Source of the DNA: Schistocephalus solidus
Taxonomy: Eukaryota; Platyhelminthes; Cestoda; Diphyllobothriidea; Diphyllobothriidae
Reading direction: 5' to 3'
DNA: 64,000 nt
Assembly: GCA_017591395.1 (NCBI GenBank)
Contig: WEDG01007575.1
Location: 62,001 to 126,000 of the forward strand
The notes below the pieces were generated by a model that was not told the DNA's origin, did not search any database, and worked only from the letters and a program-made list of their open reading frames with translations. Positions 1 through 12,302 of the stretch are shown piece by piece; within the stretch, counting starts at the first letter, position 1, and every line of letters starts with the position of its first letter. Position numbers and translations under genes: made by a program.

Positions 1-2289
<2,289 letters not shown>

Positions 2290-2518
2290 CAATTCTAATC
2301 TGATTATGCTGCGGCTGTTGGCCATTTCTGGCTTATTAGCCGTCATCAATCAGTCATATCTTATCAAATGTCTTTGTCGGTTCCACCTTATCAGCATATA
2401 CCTTAGGTCGCTATGCGACTTACCGAGAGGGCTCTAAAGTGAGCTTCGAGACACAACGTAACCTACGTGTTCCTTAACCAGATCGGTGAACATCACTATC
2501 ATAATTCATATTCCCGAT
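2290..2518. repeat. Rearranged SINE copy with inverted hammerhead segment
   Basis: Bases around 2312-2368 are the reverse complement of the hammerhead-like part of the SINE family: ggccatttctggcttattag is the complement of ctaataagccagaaatggcc. The sequence then switches to plus orientation at tctttgtcggttccacc (about 2371) and runs through the normal SINE tail to the cagatcggtga motif. It is directly followed by a plus-strand copy at 2519. The head is missing. Confidence 0.75.
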
Positions 2519-2799
2519 CGCAACCGACAAAACAACGGGTCCGTGGCTGAATGGTGGAGTGTAGCACTCAATGACCAATGGCTGCAGGTTCGAATCTCGG
2601 GTGATCAACACGTAAGATTGGGTGTGGCTGGCTGATGACAGCTTATAAGCCAGAAATGGGCATTCTGGTCTCCCTTGTCTTTGTCGGTTCTACTTTATCA
2701 TCATAGATATCGCAAGTCGCCATACGCGTGCCTGCAAGAGCTCTAAAGTCAGCACCAAGACACAGTGGGAAATACATGTTCCCTGACCAGATCGGTGAG
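2519..2799 (+). repeat. tRNA-headed SINE with hammerhead-like core (diverged copy)
   Basis: It starts with the family head (cgcaaccgacaaa, then an A-box-like gtggctgaatgg) and a B-box-like ggttcgaatct near 2587. The hammerhead-like core follows: CTGATGA at 2632-2638, a stem II hairpin and GAAA at 2653-2656. It ends with the shared tail cagatcggtgag. Its 3' end abuts the 5'-truncated Penelope element. Confidence 0.85.
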
Positions 2800-4087
2800 G
2801 CTCTCGATATCTTATGTCTTTATGTCTTTTCGCGAAACGGTCACCGAATTTCACGCACTCCTGAACTCTATCTATCCGGACATTCAGTTCACGATGGAGG
2901 CTGAGGCCAACAGTCAAATGGCGTTCTTAGACGTCCTAGTCCACCGTAAGACCGACGGCAGCCTAAGGACAACGGTATATAGAAAGGCCACCAACACGCG
3001 TCAGGTCCTCAGTTACCAAAGTAACCACCCATTGTGCCACAAACGTAGCTGCGTACGGACGCTTTACAAACGGGCGGAAACTCACTGTAGCGAGAAAGGC
3101 GACAAAGCAGCTGAGCTCCATTATCTTCAACGAATGTTCATCTCCAATGGTTATCCTCGTAGCTTCATAGAACGCAGCAGACAACCGAGGCAAGTTATAA
3201 GACCAGTGATAGAACCACCGAAAGTGTGGCGGGCAATACCATATATCGAGAACGTATCTGAAGCTGTTGCTCGTCTCTTACAACCACTGGGGATCGGCGT
3301 CGCCCACAAACCTGAGGCGACAATAAGACGTCTGGTAATGAGACCCAAGGCCCCCCTGTCACGCGGCGAAACGGCGAACGTCGTCTATCGTGTTCAGTGC
3401 GGTTCCTGTGAGGCGAACTATGTCGGAGAGACCGGTAAGCGATTACAGACCCGCATGAGTGAGCACGCAAGGGCCGTAAGAAGGATGGATCAGCTCTCGT
3501 TGGTGGCGGAACACTGTGCAGCCTCTGGACACACTTTTTCTTTCCAGGACGCCGAAATCCTAGGCCGAGGTATCGACCAAACAGCCAGAGAAACGCTCGA
3601 AGCCTGGCACACTGTACCTTCTTCCATTAACCGTTGTACGATTCTCCCGGCGGCCTACCAGGCCTTACGAGTGCGGCTCAATCAACAGAATCGCAGGCAA
3701 GAAGTCAGACTGTTCGCGGTCGCAAGCAACCGCATAACGAGCCAGAACACATGCCTGAGTGAACCTAGGCCACGCACCAACACATTCGAGGGGATAACCG
3801 CGGAGAACGCAAACCAGCAAGACCTCCGGCCAGGCATGAACGTGGACGCAGGTGAACTTAGTTTGCGCACGAAAATCGATGATGAGCGTCTCCAACCCGA
3901 TAGGAACGGAGACACCGGCAATGACTCAGCAACCACCGATGAGCCGTGCACGGACAGATTCAAACGAGGGACGAGAAACAGATATGCGGGTCCGGTACAC
4001 CAAACGCGGGCAATGCAGACGAGGTTAATGACTTTTGCCATCCCGACACAGCCCCCAGGCGAGGCGAGGGAAAATAAAAATCAATGA
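2800..4087 (+). pseudogene. Penelope-like RT C-terminus plus GIY-YIG endonuclease (partial)
   Basis: An open frame of about 430 codons enters from the SINE without a stop; the upstream start codon lies in the SINE and is accidental. The first ~100 residues match the post-catalytic part of Penelope-like RTs (MAFLDVLVHRKTDGSL, then TTVYRKATNTRQ). After a linker comes the GIY-YIG nuclease core, VVYRVQCGSCEANYVGETGK at about residues 205-225, followed by RLQTRMSEHARAV. The last ~130 residues are a low-complexity tail. GIY-YIG enzymes nick target DNA for primed reverse transcription. The RT motifs A-C are absent, so this copy cannot mobilise itself. The clean open frame suggests a fairly young insertion. 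Confidence 0.85.
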
Positions 4088-4312
4088 TCAGCAGGACAGC
4101 AACTAACTCCCCACCCCCTGCAGTGAATCCTGCACGAATAGCTGTAGAGTCAGCATGTTCAGAACCCATAAATACTGTGAGGCGCCGTACTGAACCTACC
4201 TCCGACGATGGAATCTTGTTTGATTTTGAAACGTCAGGATATTAAACCTATTGTTCCCGTGATCGCTCTTCTTCTGATTTATGCCAGGGGACGCGCATTT
4301 TTGCTTCACTAG

Positions 4313-4314
<2 letters not shown>
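2800..4314 (+). mobile_element. 5'-truncated Penelope-like retroelement copy 1
   Basis: This copy keeps the end of the reverse transcriptase and the GIY-YIG endonuclease of a Penelope-like element, plus a 3' tail of about 225 bp that runs up to a (TA)n array. The catalytic half of the reverse transcriptase is missing because the element starts exactly where the upstream SINE ends. The same protein family occurs as a minus-strand relic at 27.84-28.27 kb and more distantly at 53.57-57.25 kb. Confidence 0.85.

Positions 4315-4344
<30 letters not shown>
4314..4344. repeat. (TA)n microsatellite
   Basis: A pure AT array that separates the Penelope 3' tail from the SINE dimer and directly abuts the SINE 5' end at 4345. 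Confidence 0.95.
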
Positions 4345-4346
<2 letters not shown>

Positions 4347-4648
4347 CAACCGACAAAGCAACGAGCCCGTGGCTCAATGGGAGAGCGTTCGACTCAAATA
4401 CCAAAGGTTGCGGGTTCGAATCCCAGGTGTGCCACACTTAGATTGGGTATGACTGGCTGATGACGGCTAATAAGCCAGAAATGGCCATTCCGGTCTCCCT
4501 TGTCTTTGTCGGTTCCACATTAACAACATATGCTACATGTCGCTATGCGACTGCCTGTGAGTACTCTAGTCTGAGTTCCAGGGCACAACGGAACATAAAT
4601 CTTCCTTAAGCAGATCGGTGAGCCACACACTATCATCATATTCCCGAT
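4345..4648 (+). repeat. tRNA-headed SINE, monomer 1 of a tandem dimer
   Basis: The head carries an A-box-like tggctcaatgg (4370-4380) and a perfect B box ggttcgaatcc (4413-4423), as expected for Pol III transcription. A hammerhead-like segment follows (4451-4504), then the tail with gtctttgtcggttccac, tgtcgctatgcgact and cagatcggtgagcc. The unit repeats head-to-tail with a period of 304 bp (4345 to 4649). (TA)n flanks both ends of the dimer. The plan resembles schistosome SM-alpha, a Pol III SINE-like element with a hammerhead ribozyme; homology to it is not claimed. Confidence 0.9.
4451..4504 (+). ncRNA. Hammerhead-ribozyme-like motif, SINE monomer 1
   Basis: CTGATGA lies at 4457-4463. A stem II hairpin follows at 4464-4477, with GGCT and AGCC pairing around AATA. 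GAAA lies at 4478-4481. A weak stem III pairs GGCC (4483-4486) with GGTC (4492-4495) after one bulged T. The cleavage dinucleotide would be TC at 4496-4497. Stem I would pair GAC and GG (4451-4453, 4455-4456) with CC and GTC (4498-4499, 4502-4504) across an internal loop. Order and core match a type I hammerhead. The weak points are a C-A mismatch at the base of stem II and a short, bulged stem III. Other copies change GTC to GCC in stem III, which improves pairing. Activity is unproven. Confidence 0.6.
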
Positions 4649-4943
4649 CGCAACCGACAAAGCAACGAGCCCGTGGCTCAATGGTAGAGCGTTCGACTCA
4701 AATACCAAAGGTTGCGGGTTCGGAATCCCAGGTGTGCCACACTTGGGATTGGGTATGACTTTGCTGATGACGGCTAATAAGCCAGAAATGGCCATTCCGG
4801 TCTCCCCTTGTCTTTGTCGGTTCCACATTAACAACATATGCTACATGTCGCTATGCGACTGCCTGTGAGTACTCTAGTCTGAGTTCCAGGGCACAAACGG
4901 AACATAAATGTTCCTTAAGCAGATCGGTGAGCCACACACTATC
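4649..4943 (+). repeat. tRNA-headed SINE, monomer 2 of a tandem dimer
   Basis: A near-identical second copy joined directly to monomer 1. Small indels mark it as non-functional in places: the B box reads ggttcggaatcc with one extra base. Its tail ends in actatca and runs straight into a second (TA)n array. Confidence 0.9.
4757..4813 (+). ncRNA. Hammerhead-like motif, SINE monomer 2 (degraded stem I)
   Basis: CTGATGA lies at 4764-4770 and GAAA at 4785-4788, around the same stem II hairpin as monomer 1. The GG before the core is replaced by TTG, which weakens stem I, and one C has been added after the putative cleavage site. Confidence 0.5.
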
Positions 4944-4976
<33 letters not shown>

Positions 4977-4996
4977 TACATATACATATATATATA
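4943..4996. repeat. (TA)n microsatellite with CATA interruptions
   Basis: An AT array interrupted by catatacatatacata, directly abutting the 3' end of the SINE dimer. With the array at 4314-4344 it suggests insertion into, or seeding of, TA repeats. Confidence 0.9.
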
Positions 4997-5258
4997 AGTA
5001 TATTTGAAGACCCTATTAATAAAAAATATATTTAACTGCAAAATTGCAGTCAAAATACACGTCATTGCAAAGTAGTCAATAACATATTCAAGTAGAAGGA
5101 AATTGTTTTTTTAACAGTCAAGTCTGGGCACAGTTTCGATGATTACCTATGTCAAATACTAGATAGCACCGTTATCTGTATGTTTATGCAAAGCTTTTGT
5201 ATGATGTAGCAGTTCCTTCCTGTAAGAAGAAACGATAATTGTCAAGCGAATATAAATA

Positions 5259-5261
<3 letters not shown>

Positions 5262-5296
<35 letters not shown>
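5262..5296. repeat. (TA)n microsatellite
   Basis: A pure TA array in AT-rich DNA, with no SINE next to it. Confidence 0.9.
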
Positions 5297-5298
<2 letters not shown>

Positions 5299-6474
5299 AG
5301 GAAATATTTTTTTAAATTAAGACAGTCTACCGCTGTAAATAACCACGCAATGCCCATTCTGCAAAGAAGTAGTACTACAAGTAGTATGAAATATATATTG
5401 CAAAGATGGTATACCGTAATCCCGAAATAGTTACTAGCTAAAAGCCCAGACACGTGTTTCGCCGATGTTTCTGCTGCTGTGTGACACAGCAACGAGGGGT
5501 TCGGCTTCTCAGTGGGTCCCCCAGCGTTCTCTGTGCGGTTTCTGGTATATGGATTCCAGGGGAATAATTGCTGAATTTAGTAAGCCGTCTGCAATCCCAC
5601 TGAATCGTCATCCGCCTTTCGCTCCACCACGGGGAGCCGTAACTGTTCTCCCCTCGCCCGTCCCAGAAAATACCTTACTTAATTGTCCGGCCGCGCCAAC
5701 CGATCTAGTTCGTCTATTCCACTTTCTCCTCTGTTCATTTTGCCTGACGACAGGTTAACGTCATTAGCGTGCAAATTTTCCGAAGAGTGTTTTTCTTTTC
5801 ATCCAGTGCTTGCAACAGCTGAATTACCATGCTAGTGAAAAACAGCCGCAAAATATGGTAGCTTTACTTGCATGACCTGCAGACGTAGGAACTGGCTCTA
5901 TTAGTATACCTGAATATTAGCATCGGTAGATATAATTTGGATTGACCCCTTCACAGGCGTAAAGATTGATCGGTTCGTTTGTTCCAAGTGGGTGATCGTT
6001 CGAGCACCGTTCATCGTATAAATCACGAATGTCACTGTGATAGAAGAATTAATAGGTTATGAAACCGAAAATCGAAAACTTTGGGCGAATATGGCATTGG
6101 TGAGAATGACGATGCATAAGTATTGCACACCAGAATCATTTTCATCATATTAGGCTACCATTTTGAGCTTGGTTTGACTGAAAACATGTTTAACTCGTCG
6201 ATCCTTAACTTGACCTCTGACGGTAGTTGCAGCTCCTAGGACTGTCGGGGTTTAACTGAGCTGTCTGGTTTAGCTGAGACATCGCCTGTGTTTGTGTATA
6301 TTTGTTATAGTTCGATTCGATCACCTTGTTTCCCTCGTTTGCCTAATTGTCGACCATCACCTTCCTCCACCCCCACCGCCGATCCTATGTTTCTTTGCAA
6401 CAGATTATTCCAACTCACACCTCTGTGCCTCTGCGCGGCCATAACCCGCAGTGCCCTCGTCTCTCGGCGCCAAA
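5297..6474. other. Intergenic or upstream stretch, no gene recognised
   Basis: The sequence becomes GC-richer towards 6400. No coding block or repeat can be supported. It could hold a promoter or 5' UTR if the exon at 6475 is real. Confidence 0.4.
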
Positions 6475-6648
6475 ATGGCCGTCAGCGGTACACAGAGGCG
6501 AAAAAAGACGGAATTTCTGATTTCGGACACGCTGTTAAATGCTGCCGACCGTTCTGACGCCACTTGTGCCATGCCGTTTTCAGTGCATTTTCGGGCACAG
6601 ACCGTTCGCGACTGCGCTTTTTCGGGCATGCCGTCTCTTTCCCTTCAA
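6475..6648 (+). CDS. Possible first coding exon of the large host gene
   Basis: An ATG in a good context (ccaaaATGg) opens a 58-codon frame starting MAVSGTQRRKKTEFLISD. It ends at a GT donor (caa|gtgaac) exactly at a codon boundary, which fits the phase-0 acceptor at 7284. The block lies in a CpG-rich island, and the start codon sits inside an AAAATGGC motif like a YY1 site. The peptide is basic near its N-terminus and has no domain I recognise. The same frame is open slightly upstream, so the start could differ. The donor is mediocre and nothing independent confirms the join; the true first exon could lie outside the window. Confidence 0.3.
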
Positions 6649-7283
6649 GTGAACCTGTCGGTGGCGCCTCAGCTAGCATCTCGAATGCGCGCAGCCTATA
6701 GGCCAACCAATTGCCTTACCGTCCACGTCCAAGGTCGAACTAAAATCCGACCAATCCTTGAGTGGTTAGTACGTCGGTTGGACTTCTGACTCATCCGACT
6801 GATTGGGCAGATCTCTTATCCTGTCGGGAGCTGGTGCAGAATCACCAAGTGCAGATCGATGAAGCCGCGTGCGAACGAGTTGTTAGGGTGGCGGGTGGTT
6901 AGGACGGCTCCTCCTAACAGCGAAATCCATCCTTGTTTCTCACGCCTATCCGCCTGAAGTCACGGGGCAGAGCACAAAGACGTGAGGAGGACTTTTTAGT
7001 CTTACGACGCTCGCCTAATTGCCCGTTTCCGAACGACTTCCTTGCGATGATGACCACAAAGCACTGGCCTTCATGGCAGTACTACTAAATTAAAGTCTCG
7101 TAGAAACTTTTTTTTATCCCTTTCTGATTTTTAACTGGCAGGCTTGAGAAGCACATAGTCCTCGCCATTGCTTGCGTTTTAGTCTTTTTGGGCATTGCTC
7201 CTTTTAAAACCCCTTCGTTATGTATGACAAGCTTATCCTCTACAGCTCTCAACCTTTTTCCTCCCTCTTTTTTTTTCTCTCAG

Positions 7284-7889
7284 GATGCTCAGTCGCACAT
7301 TTTCAACGAAGCTAATCCTCTAGAGGAGGCCATATTGGCCATTCGGACCCAGATTCGTGAGCTCGCCGCCTTGCCGGCGGACCCAGACATGCTCGATCCG
7401 CCGCCAGCTGCAGATGCGGCAGCCGGCGGCTTAAATCTTAAACTTCGTCCCACTCCCCTGACGCTGGCTGAGAGACGCGTGGGCGGAGGATCCGACAACG
7501 CCGGGAGTGGAGCCTCTGTGGCGGGCATGTCCATCGCGACGGGTAGCGCGGCGCTCTCCTACGCTGCCGCCTGCCCCCTCCTGCCCTCCGATGCCTCCCT
7601 TCGTAGCGGCGGTGGCTGCGGTGGTTTCAAGTCTTCTCAGTTGAGCCTCAGCTCCACCGCTTCTAGTGCCTTCAGCGGGCTGACCGGCGCAGTAATCGGC
7701 GGTGGCGGCGGTGGAGGCTGTGTGGATGCAGCACAGACAACCTTGCGAACGAACTCCGCACTTAATGGTTCTGTCAGTACACTTCACTCCACGCCTGTGA
7801 CCAACACTTCCGGTCCTGCTTGTGGTCGTTCACCGCCCTTCACTCCGCCGCCACCCCAGCAGGGTTTTTCGGGTGTTACGAGTCCCGGG
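7284..7889 (+). CDS. Large low-complexity host protein, exon 1 of the confirmed chain
   Basis: A strong acceptor (long pyrimidine tract, then tctcag at 7278-7283) and a strong donor (ccgggG|GTGAGT style, GT at 7890) bound 606 bp in phase 0 to 0, coding 202 residues. The start, NPLEEAILAIRTQIRELAAL, reads as an amphipathic helix. The rest is rich in Gly, Ser, Ala and Pro, including a run of seven glycines and SPPFTPPPPQQ. Codons are GC-rich at third positions, unlike the AT-rich introns. I do not recognise the family. The composition suggests a disordered part of a scaffold, kinase or regulatory protein. Exon status is likely because the frame chains through eight later exons. Confidence 0.7.
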
Positions 7890-8516
7890 GTGAGTTGCCA
7901 GTGCTCCTTCCGCATCCGCTCCTACTTCTTCCATTTCTGAGCACTCGATTGTGTGGGATTTCGTTCGGGGTCTTCTCGACTCATGCGTGCCTAATTGTCG
8001 AGATTATTGATGTCTGAAGTGTTCGGCCTTTCAGCTGGAATGCACAGTAGATTGCCTAACTCAGGAAATGTCATCCTCGAAATTTGAGGCGGTAGTATGG
8101 CACACATTTTAAGTTGTTCATTGTGTTTTTTTGTACAGATTTGGGGCGCAAAAAGCTGTTTGCTAAGAAAGCGATTCATTTCAGATCTTTTTATTGAAGG
8201 CAAAATGGGAGCCAAATCCGACGGTTCTTGATTTCCAGGTGTTTTCCTACGCTATTGAACCTCCTCGACGGAACCCTCTTGTTTGAGTGCGTTGTAATAT
8301 AAACAAACATTAATATAAGCTAGAAAATTTTGAAATACATCCCTTCAGCGAACGGAAAATATGATCTTGCGTTCACGAATATCAGGTAAATGGAGATATG
8401 AGAAATTGCATTAGTTTCGGTAAAACAAGGACGGATTTAGTTTTAAAATTCAGTTTTGCAAATTTGTGACATCCTTGCCAAAAAACTCAGTAATAAACTT
8501 GTGTGAGTGTATTTTG

Positions 8517-8521
<5 letters not shown>

Positions 8522-8554
<33 letters not shown>
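8522..8554. repeat. (TA)n microsatellite
   Basis: A pure TA array in intron 1, about 30 bp upstream of a truncated SINE head. Confidence 0.95.
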
Positions 8555-8556
<2 letters not shown>

Positions 8557-8585
8557 ACAATGGTAGTTGGGCCCTCATCGATCCG

Positions 8586-8663
8586 CGATCGAAACCGGCA
8601 AGACAACGAGTTCGTAGCGCAGTGGGTAGAGCGTTGGACTTCTGTCCTTATGTTAAGAACGTG

Positions 8664-8667
<4 letters not shown>
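8586..8667 (+). repeat. Truncated SINE head, second subfamily
   Basis: gatcgaaaccggcaagacaa, then an A-box-like gtagcgcagtgggtagag, match the head of the SINE subfamily at 49477. The copy is cut by the (TA)n array before its B box. Confidence 0.8.

Positions 8668-8718
<51 letters not shown>
8668..8718. repeat. (TA)n microsatellite between two SINE fragments
   Basis: A TA array of about 50 bp, starting gtatgtatata, between a truncated SINE head and a rearranged SINE. Confidence 0.95.
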
Positions 8719-8720
<2 letters not shown>

Positions 8721-8945
8721 ATAATTTGGAACCGACAAAGACAAGGGAGACCGGAATGGCCATTTCTGGCTTATTAGCCGTCATCAGCCAGTCATACCCT
8801 ATCCCAAGTGTGGAACACCTGGTTTGTCGGTTCCAAATTATCAACATATGCTTCACGTCGCTATGCGACCGCCTGTGAGTACTCTAGTCTGAGTTCCAGG
8901 GTACAACGGAACATAAATGTTCCTTAAGCAGATCGGTGAGCCGTA
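8718..8945 (+). repeat. SINE with flipped hammerhead segment between 22-bp inverted repeats
   Basis: The 22 bases at 8718-8739 (ttgataatttggaaccgaca and two more) are a perfect inverted repeat of 8823-8844. Between them lies the hammerhead-like segment in reverse orientation (ggccatttctggcttattag). After 8844 the normal plus-strand SINE tail continues (tcgctatgcgac, then cagatcggtgagcc). The same plan is seen at 2290-2518 and, less perfectly, at 49190-49350. Confidence 0.8.
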
Positions 8946-10380
8946 CGCGAAAGATGTCCAGACAATATTTATCTGTAGTTGACTTTTAATGATTACGGAA
9001 ACTTTAAACGGAATGGGCAGAAGATCGACATTTCTTCGCAAAATCTTAGATTATATTCGGCCACTCGGTTGTGCATTTGCAATCTTAGAACTGAGCTTAA
9101 AAGTAAGCAAGTATAGCGCAAAACGCTCAAATAGAAAGAAATTACTGAGTTTTTTTCATTTTCAGCAGACACTGTATCTCCTTTTTTCAGAGAAGTTGAA
9201 AAACCAGTCGAACATCTCCATTTTTTCTTGATTTGATCTTTGTAAACGGCTAAGTACGCTGACATTTGAAAATGAAATACCTAATTATAGTGTTTTTTTA
9301 AATAAGATACTTATAATAATAGTTTTTTCATATCGATCTTAGGCATATTAATTGCTGAATTATGTTGTGGGCGTTTATTCGTCTCGGAAACGAGTTTTCA
9401 TGTTTGGGTGAGTTTACAAATATGACCCAAACGGCCATCTGCATTAGAAAGACTGTCTCAAAACTCACTATTTCGGTAAATGTGTTGATGGCATATCTTA
9501 TTTTGAAGGTTTTGATAAGCACATTTAACGGAATCTACATTTATAGGCAATAGACAGAAAACACTGGAAAACATAAAGTATTTACCACCATTTCAAGAAC
9601 AATTTGAAACTCATCGTAATCCGACACCCGAAATAATTATGAAGAAATTTAACCAAAGGAAATTCCTCTTTATATGCTTAAAATGGTACGTTTACTATTT
9701 CACCTAACAATTATATTTAACTTTATTAGTCAACATGTCAGCTTATGAAATATTTTATTCCTGTGACGCCCCTACCGGCGCAATCAAGCGAAAATCTGTT
9801 TGCCTTAGTCAAACGCATGTTAAACAATATATAAATGGAAGCTCGTGAAACCGTGTTGGAATATCTCGAAATTTAGGCTGTTTGTTAACGGCCATACTTA
9901 ACATTGCCATTAATCTGGAAGACAAATTCCATGGATGATACACCATAGGACTATTTTCAAAAGTAATTCTACTTCTGATGATTTATTTACTCGTTTGTTT
10001 TCATGTACAAGAATTCTATAAACTTAAAACCCTCAGGTTAATTCACTAACCCGATTTTCCTGTTTTCGGAATTTGCCGCTTTTCTAAAAAATAGTATTTC
10101 TAAAGAACGTAATATTAACTTTTAACCACAATATGCCTACTTTTAAGAACGGTCGCTTATTTACTCCTGTAAAATTTTGGGAGATGCAGTGTGGGCTGAT
10201 TTTGCATAACGGGCCCTATCTCATGGATTTCATGAGATATGGCAGTTACTGTATCAACTGTCGTGCATGTTCCTATTTCATGCTGTCTGGGATCGTTCAA
10301 AGCTTTCTTAGGCGTCCAAATCCTTTGCTATGAATTTCCTTGGTCCAGTGATTCAGTGTTCCATTTTGCTCCAAAAATAG
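8946..10380. other. Rest of intron 1
   Basis: AT-rich intronic sequence. Short open frames here have no splice context or family resemblance. Confidence 0.5.
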
Positions 10381-10495
10381 GACTCTACCGGCGCCTGTGG
10401 TGACGCACTCAGTCTCTTTGATGCCCCCAACGCTGACATGATGAGTCTCAATTCCTCAAACTCGGCCGGCTTTGAACCCAACGACAGATTCTCGC
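10381..10495 (+). CDS. Large host protein, exon 2 of the chain
   Basis: 115 bp between an AG acceptor (aaaatag) and a gtaaga donor, phase 0 to 1. In the frame set by the previous exon it reads DSTGACGDALSLFDAPNADM, then MSLNSSNSAGFEPNDRFS. It is acidic and Ser/Asn-rich with a short hydrophobic cluster (LSLFD), like many short linear motifs. The acceptor has a weak pyrimidine tract. Confidence comes from the continuous frame and from phase agreement on both sides. Confidence 0.6.
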
Positions 10496-11864
10496 GTAAG
10501 ACTATCCCTTTCCTTGATACTTTCAAGAGCTCTCTAACCCCCCAGCCCCCACCCTTTATGACCTTTTGTATCGTTTTTCATTGGATCTCTTTGGAAGTTT
10601 GTGTAAGTGCATATAGGTAATTTCTTCTCTTTGCCATGTCTGTCGGTTTAGCTTAGATAAGTGTGCGCCCGGAGCCAGCGTACCGTCATTATGTTTGGCT
10701 TCCGTGGGAATTGAAGGTCATGGTACGGCGACCGCCTATTAATCTATATGGCGGCAGGCCTAAATGAACACCGATAAGCGGAGTTTGGCTAAATTAACAA
10801 CTTTTGCGCGCTCATCTATGCTTCGAACTCCACAAATACGAATTTTTCTTCACTTCATGTAAGAACTTACCAGCCATCTAAACCGCAAGATCATAGACAT
10901 TTGGATATAATATCTACCGCTGCCGCGTACGTAGCTTCCCATCAACCCTTTTGATTCATGAGGATTGACCATCTTTGACCTAATATGAGTCCGACGTCCA
11001 AACCATAAAACGAAACTTGGGGTCGAATCGCACTCCAGACATGTCTCTCGTCTCCCCTTCATTCTATCCGCTTCCTCTCTATCTATCACCCTCCAGTTAT
11101 ATTTTGTGTGCTTCTCTCTCTCTCCTCTTATCCGTCCCCAGTGCCCTTGAGGTGTTTTATTTATTTTGAATTTGCCACATTCGCAAGTCTTTTCGGCCCG
11201 TTCTGTGTGATTTCTCCCTCCCTCCCTCCCCGTTGGGCCACGATTATTCCCTCTAAGGCCTTGACGAGTTATTCGGGTAGGGTCTCTGGGCGCGTCAGAC
11301 CTCGTGGTACTGACAAACTGCAGTAGTTCTGCCTTATTAACTCTACCGCCCATTCCTCCTTCTTCCCATGCGCTGGACTGTGCACTCGTCAGCCAACCGC
11401 TGCGTCATCACTTAGTCTGCGCAACCCACACCGCCACCACGTCCGTGCCTGGCTGGCCTTCTTCGTCTCCCTGGTGTCTTGTCATACAAAACACTGTATA
11501 CCCTGCTCGGTTAAATACGACGGCCTCCTGCTGCTGCTGATGATGATGATGACTTTTGTCTAGAGACTTATATGTGCGCGCACGAACGCACGCGCCTGGG
11601 CGCTAATGCATTGGTGCGCGTGGAAGTGTGGACGACCAGGCAGAAATGAACGGGTTAGCCGTCCTTTTCGGCCAGTCCGTCGCACACACACACACACCCC
11701 TGCACCTTTAAAGGGCCTTGTATCCTTCCAGCCGATGGAGGTCAAACCTTCTGCTGGTTAATCCGCCCATCAAAAATGGGCGAGATCCCGAGACTGCAGT
11801 GGCGACTGGTTCGCGAAGGGGATTATTGCCGGGGTGACTTACGCATCGTCAGCATAATTCTTTC
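10496..11864. other. Intron sequence, no element recognised
   Basis: It contains a pyrimidine-rich stretch (11100-11240) and a short CA run near 11683. The minus-strand open frame at 10850-11353 has no recognisable domain and is treated as spurious. Confidence 0.45.
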
Positions 11865-12291
11865 TGTCTCCCCGCAGCCATCGTGTTCCAGTTGCTAGCC
11901 GGTTTCAGGACTAGCGTATCACACACGCACGTGGTGAGTCGACCGTCAATCGGCACCGACCGGATACCGATATTATATGCGTAAAACTTGTTCTAAGATC
12001 AGGCTTATATGGCAGGGTCGAAATCTACTCTTTAGCCTGCCGGTATGTAAACTTCTATCAGGGGTAATGGGACGCTCACCGATCGCGTTACAAGACATAA
12101 TCGTCGTGTTGTACCTTTGGACTCTTTCTCGAGTTCTGTTAGTGTATCGTAGGCAGCCTTAAATTACCGACTAAGACTTTTATTCGTGTTATTTAGGTGC
12201 TGGGGAATCAAATCAGATTTAGCTGTGCCTATGTCTCCCCGCAGCCATAGTGTTCCACTTCTTAGACGGGGGTCAGGACTAGCGTGTCACG
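11865..12291. repeat. Pair of ~60-bp direct repeats, 367 bp apart
   Basis: The block at 11865-11925 (tgtctccccgcagccat, later ggactagcgtatcac) recurs at 12232-12291 with a handful of mismatches. The second copy lies just before an R1 repeat, so the pair may be a duplication made at insertion or part of the repeat. Confidence 0.7.
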
Positions 12292-12302
12292 ATATTTCAA
12301 CC

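Noticed and set aside
4345..4432. Genuine tRNA gene
   Set aside because: A and B boxes are good, but the acceptor ends do not pair and the sequence recurs as part of a SINE, so it is tRNA-derived, not a functional tRNA.
10850..11353. 167-codon minus-strand frame
   Set aside because: Basic low-complexity peptide without a recognisable domain; opposite strand of an intron; no splice sites or conserved motifs seen.
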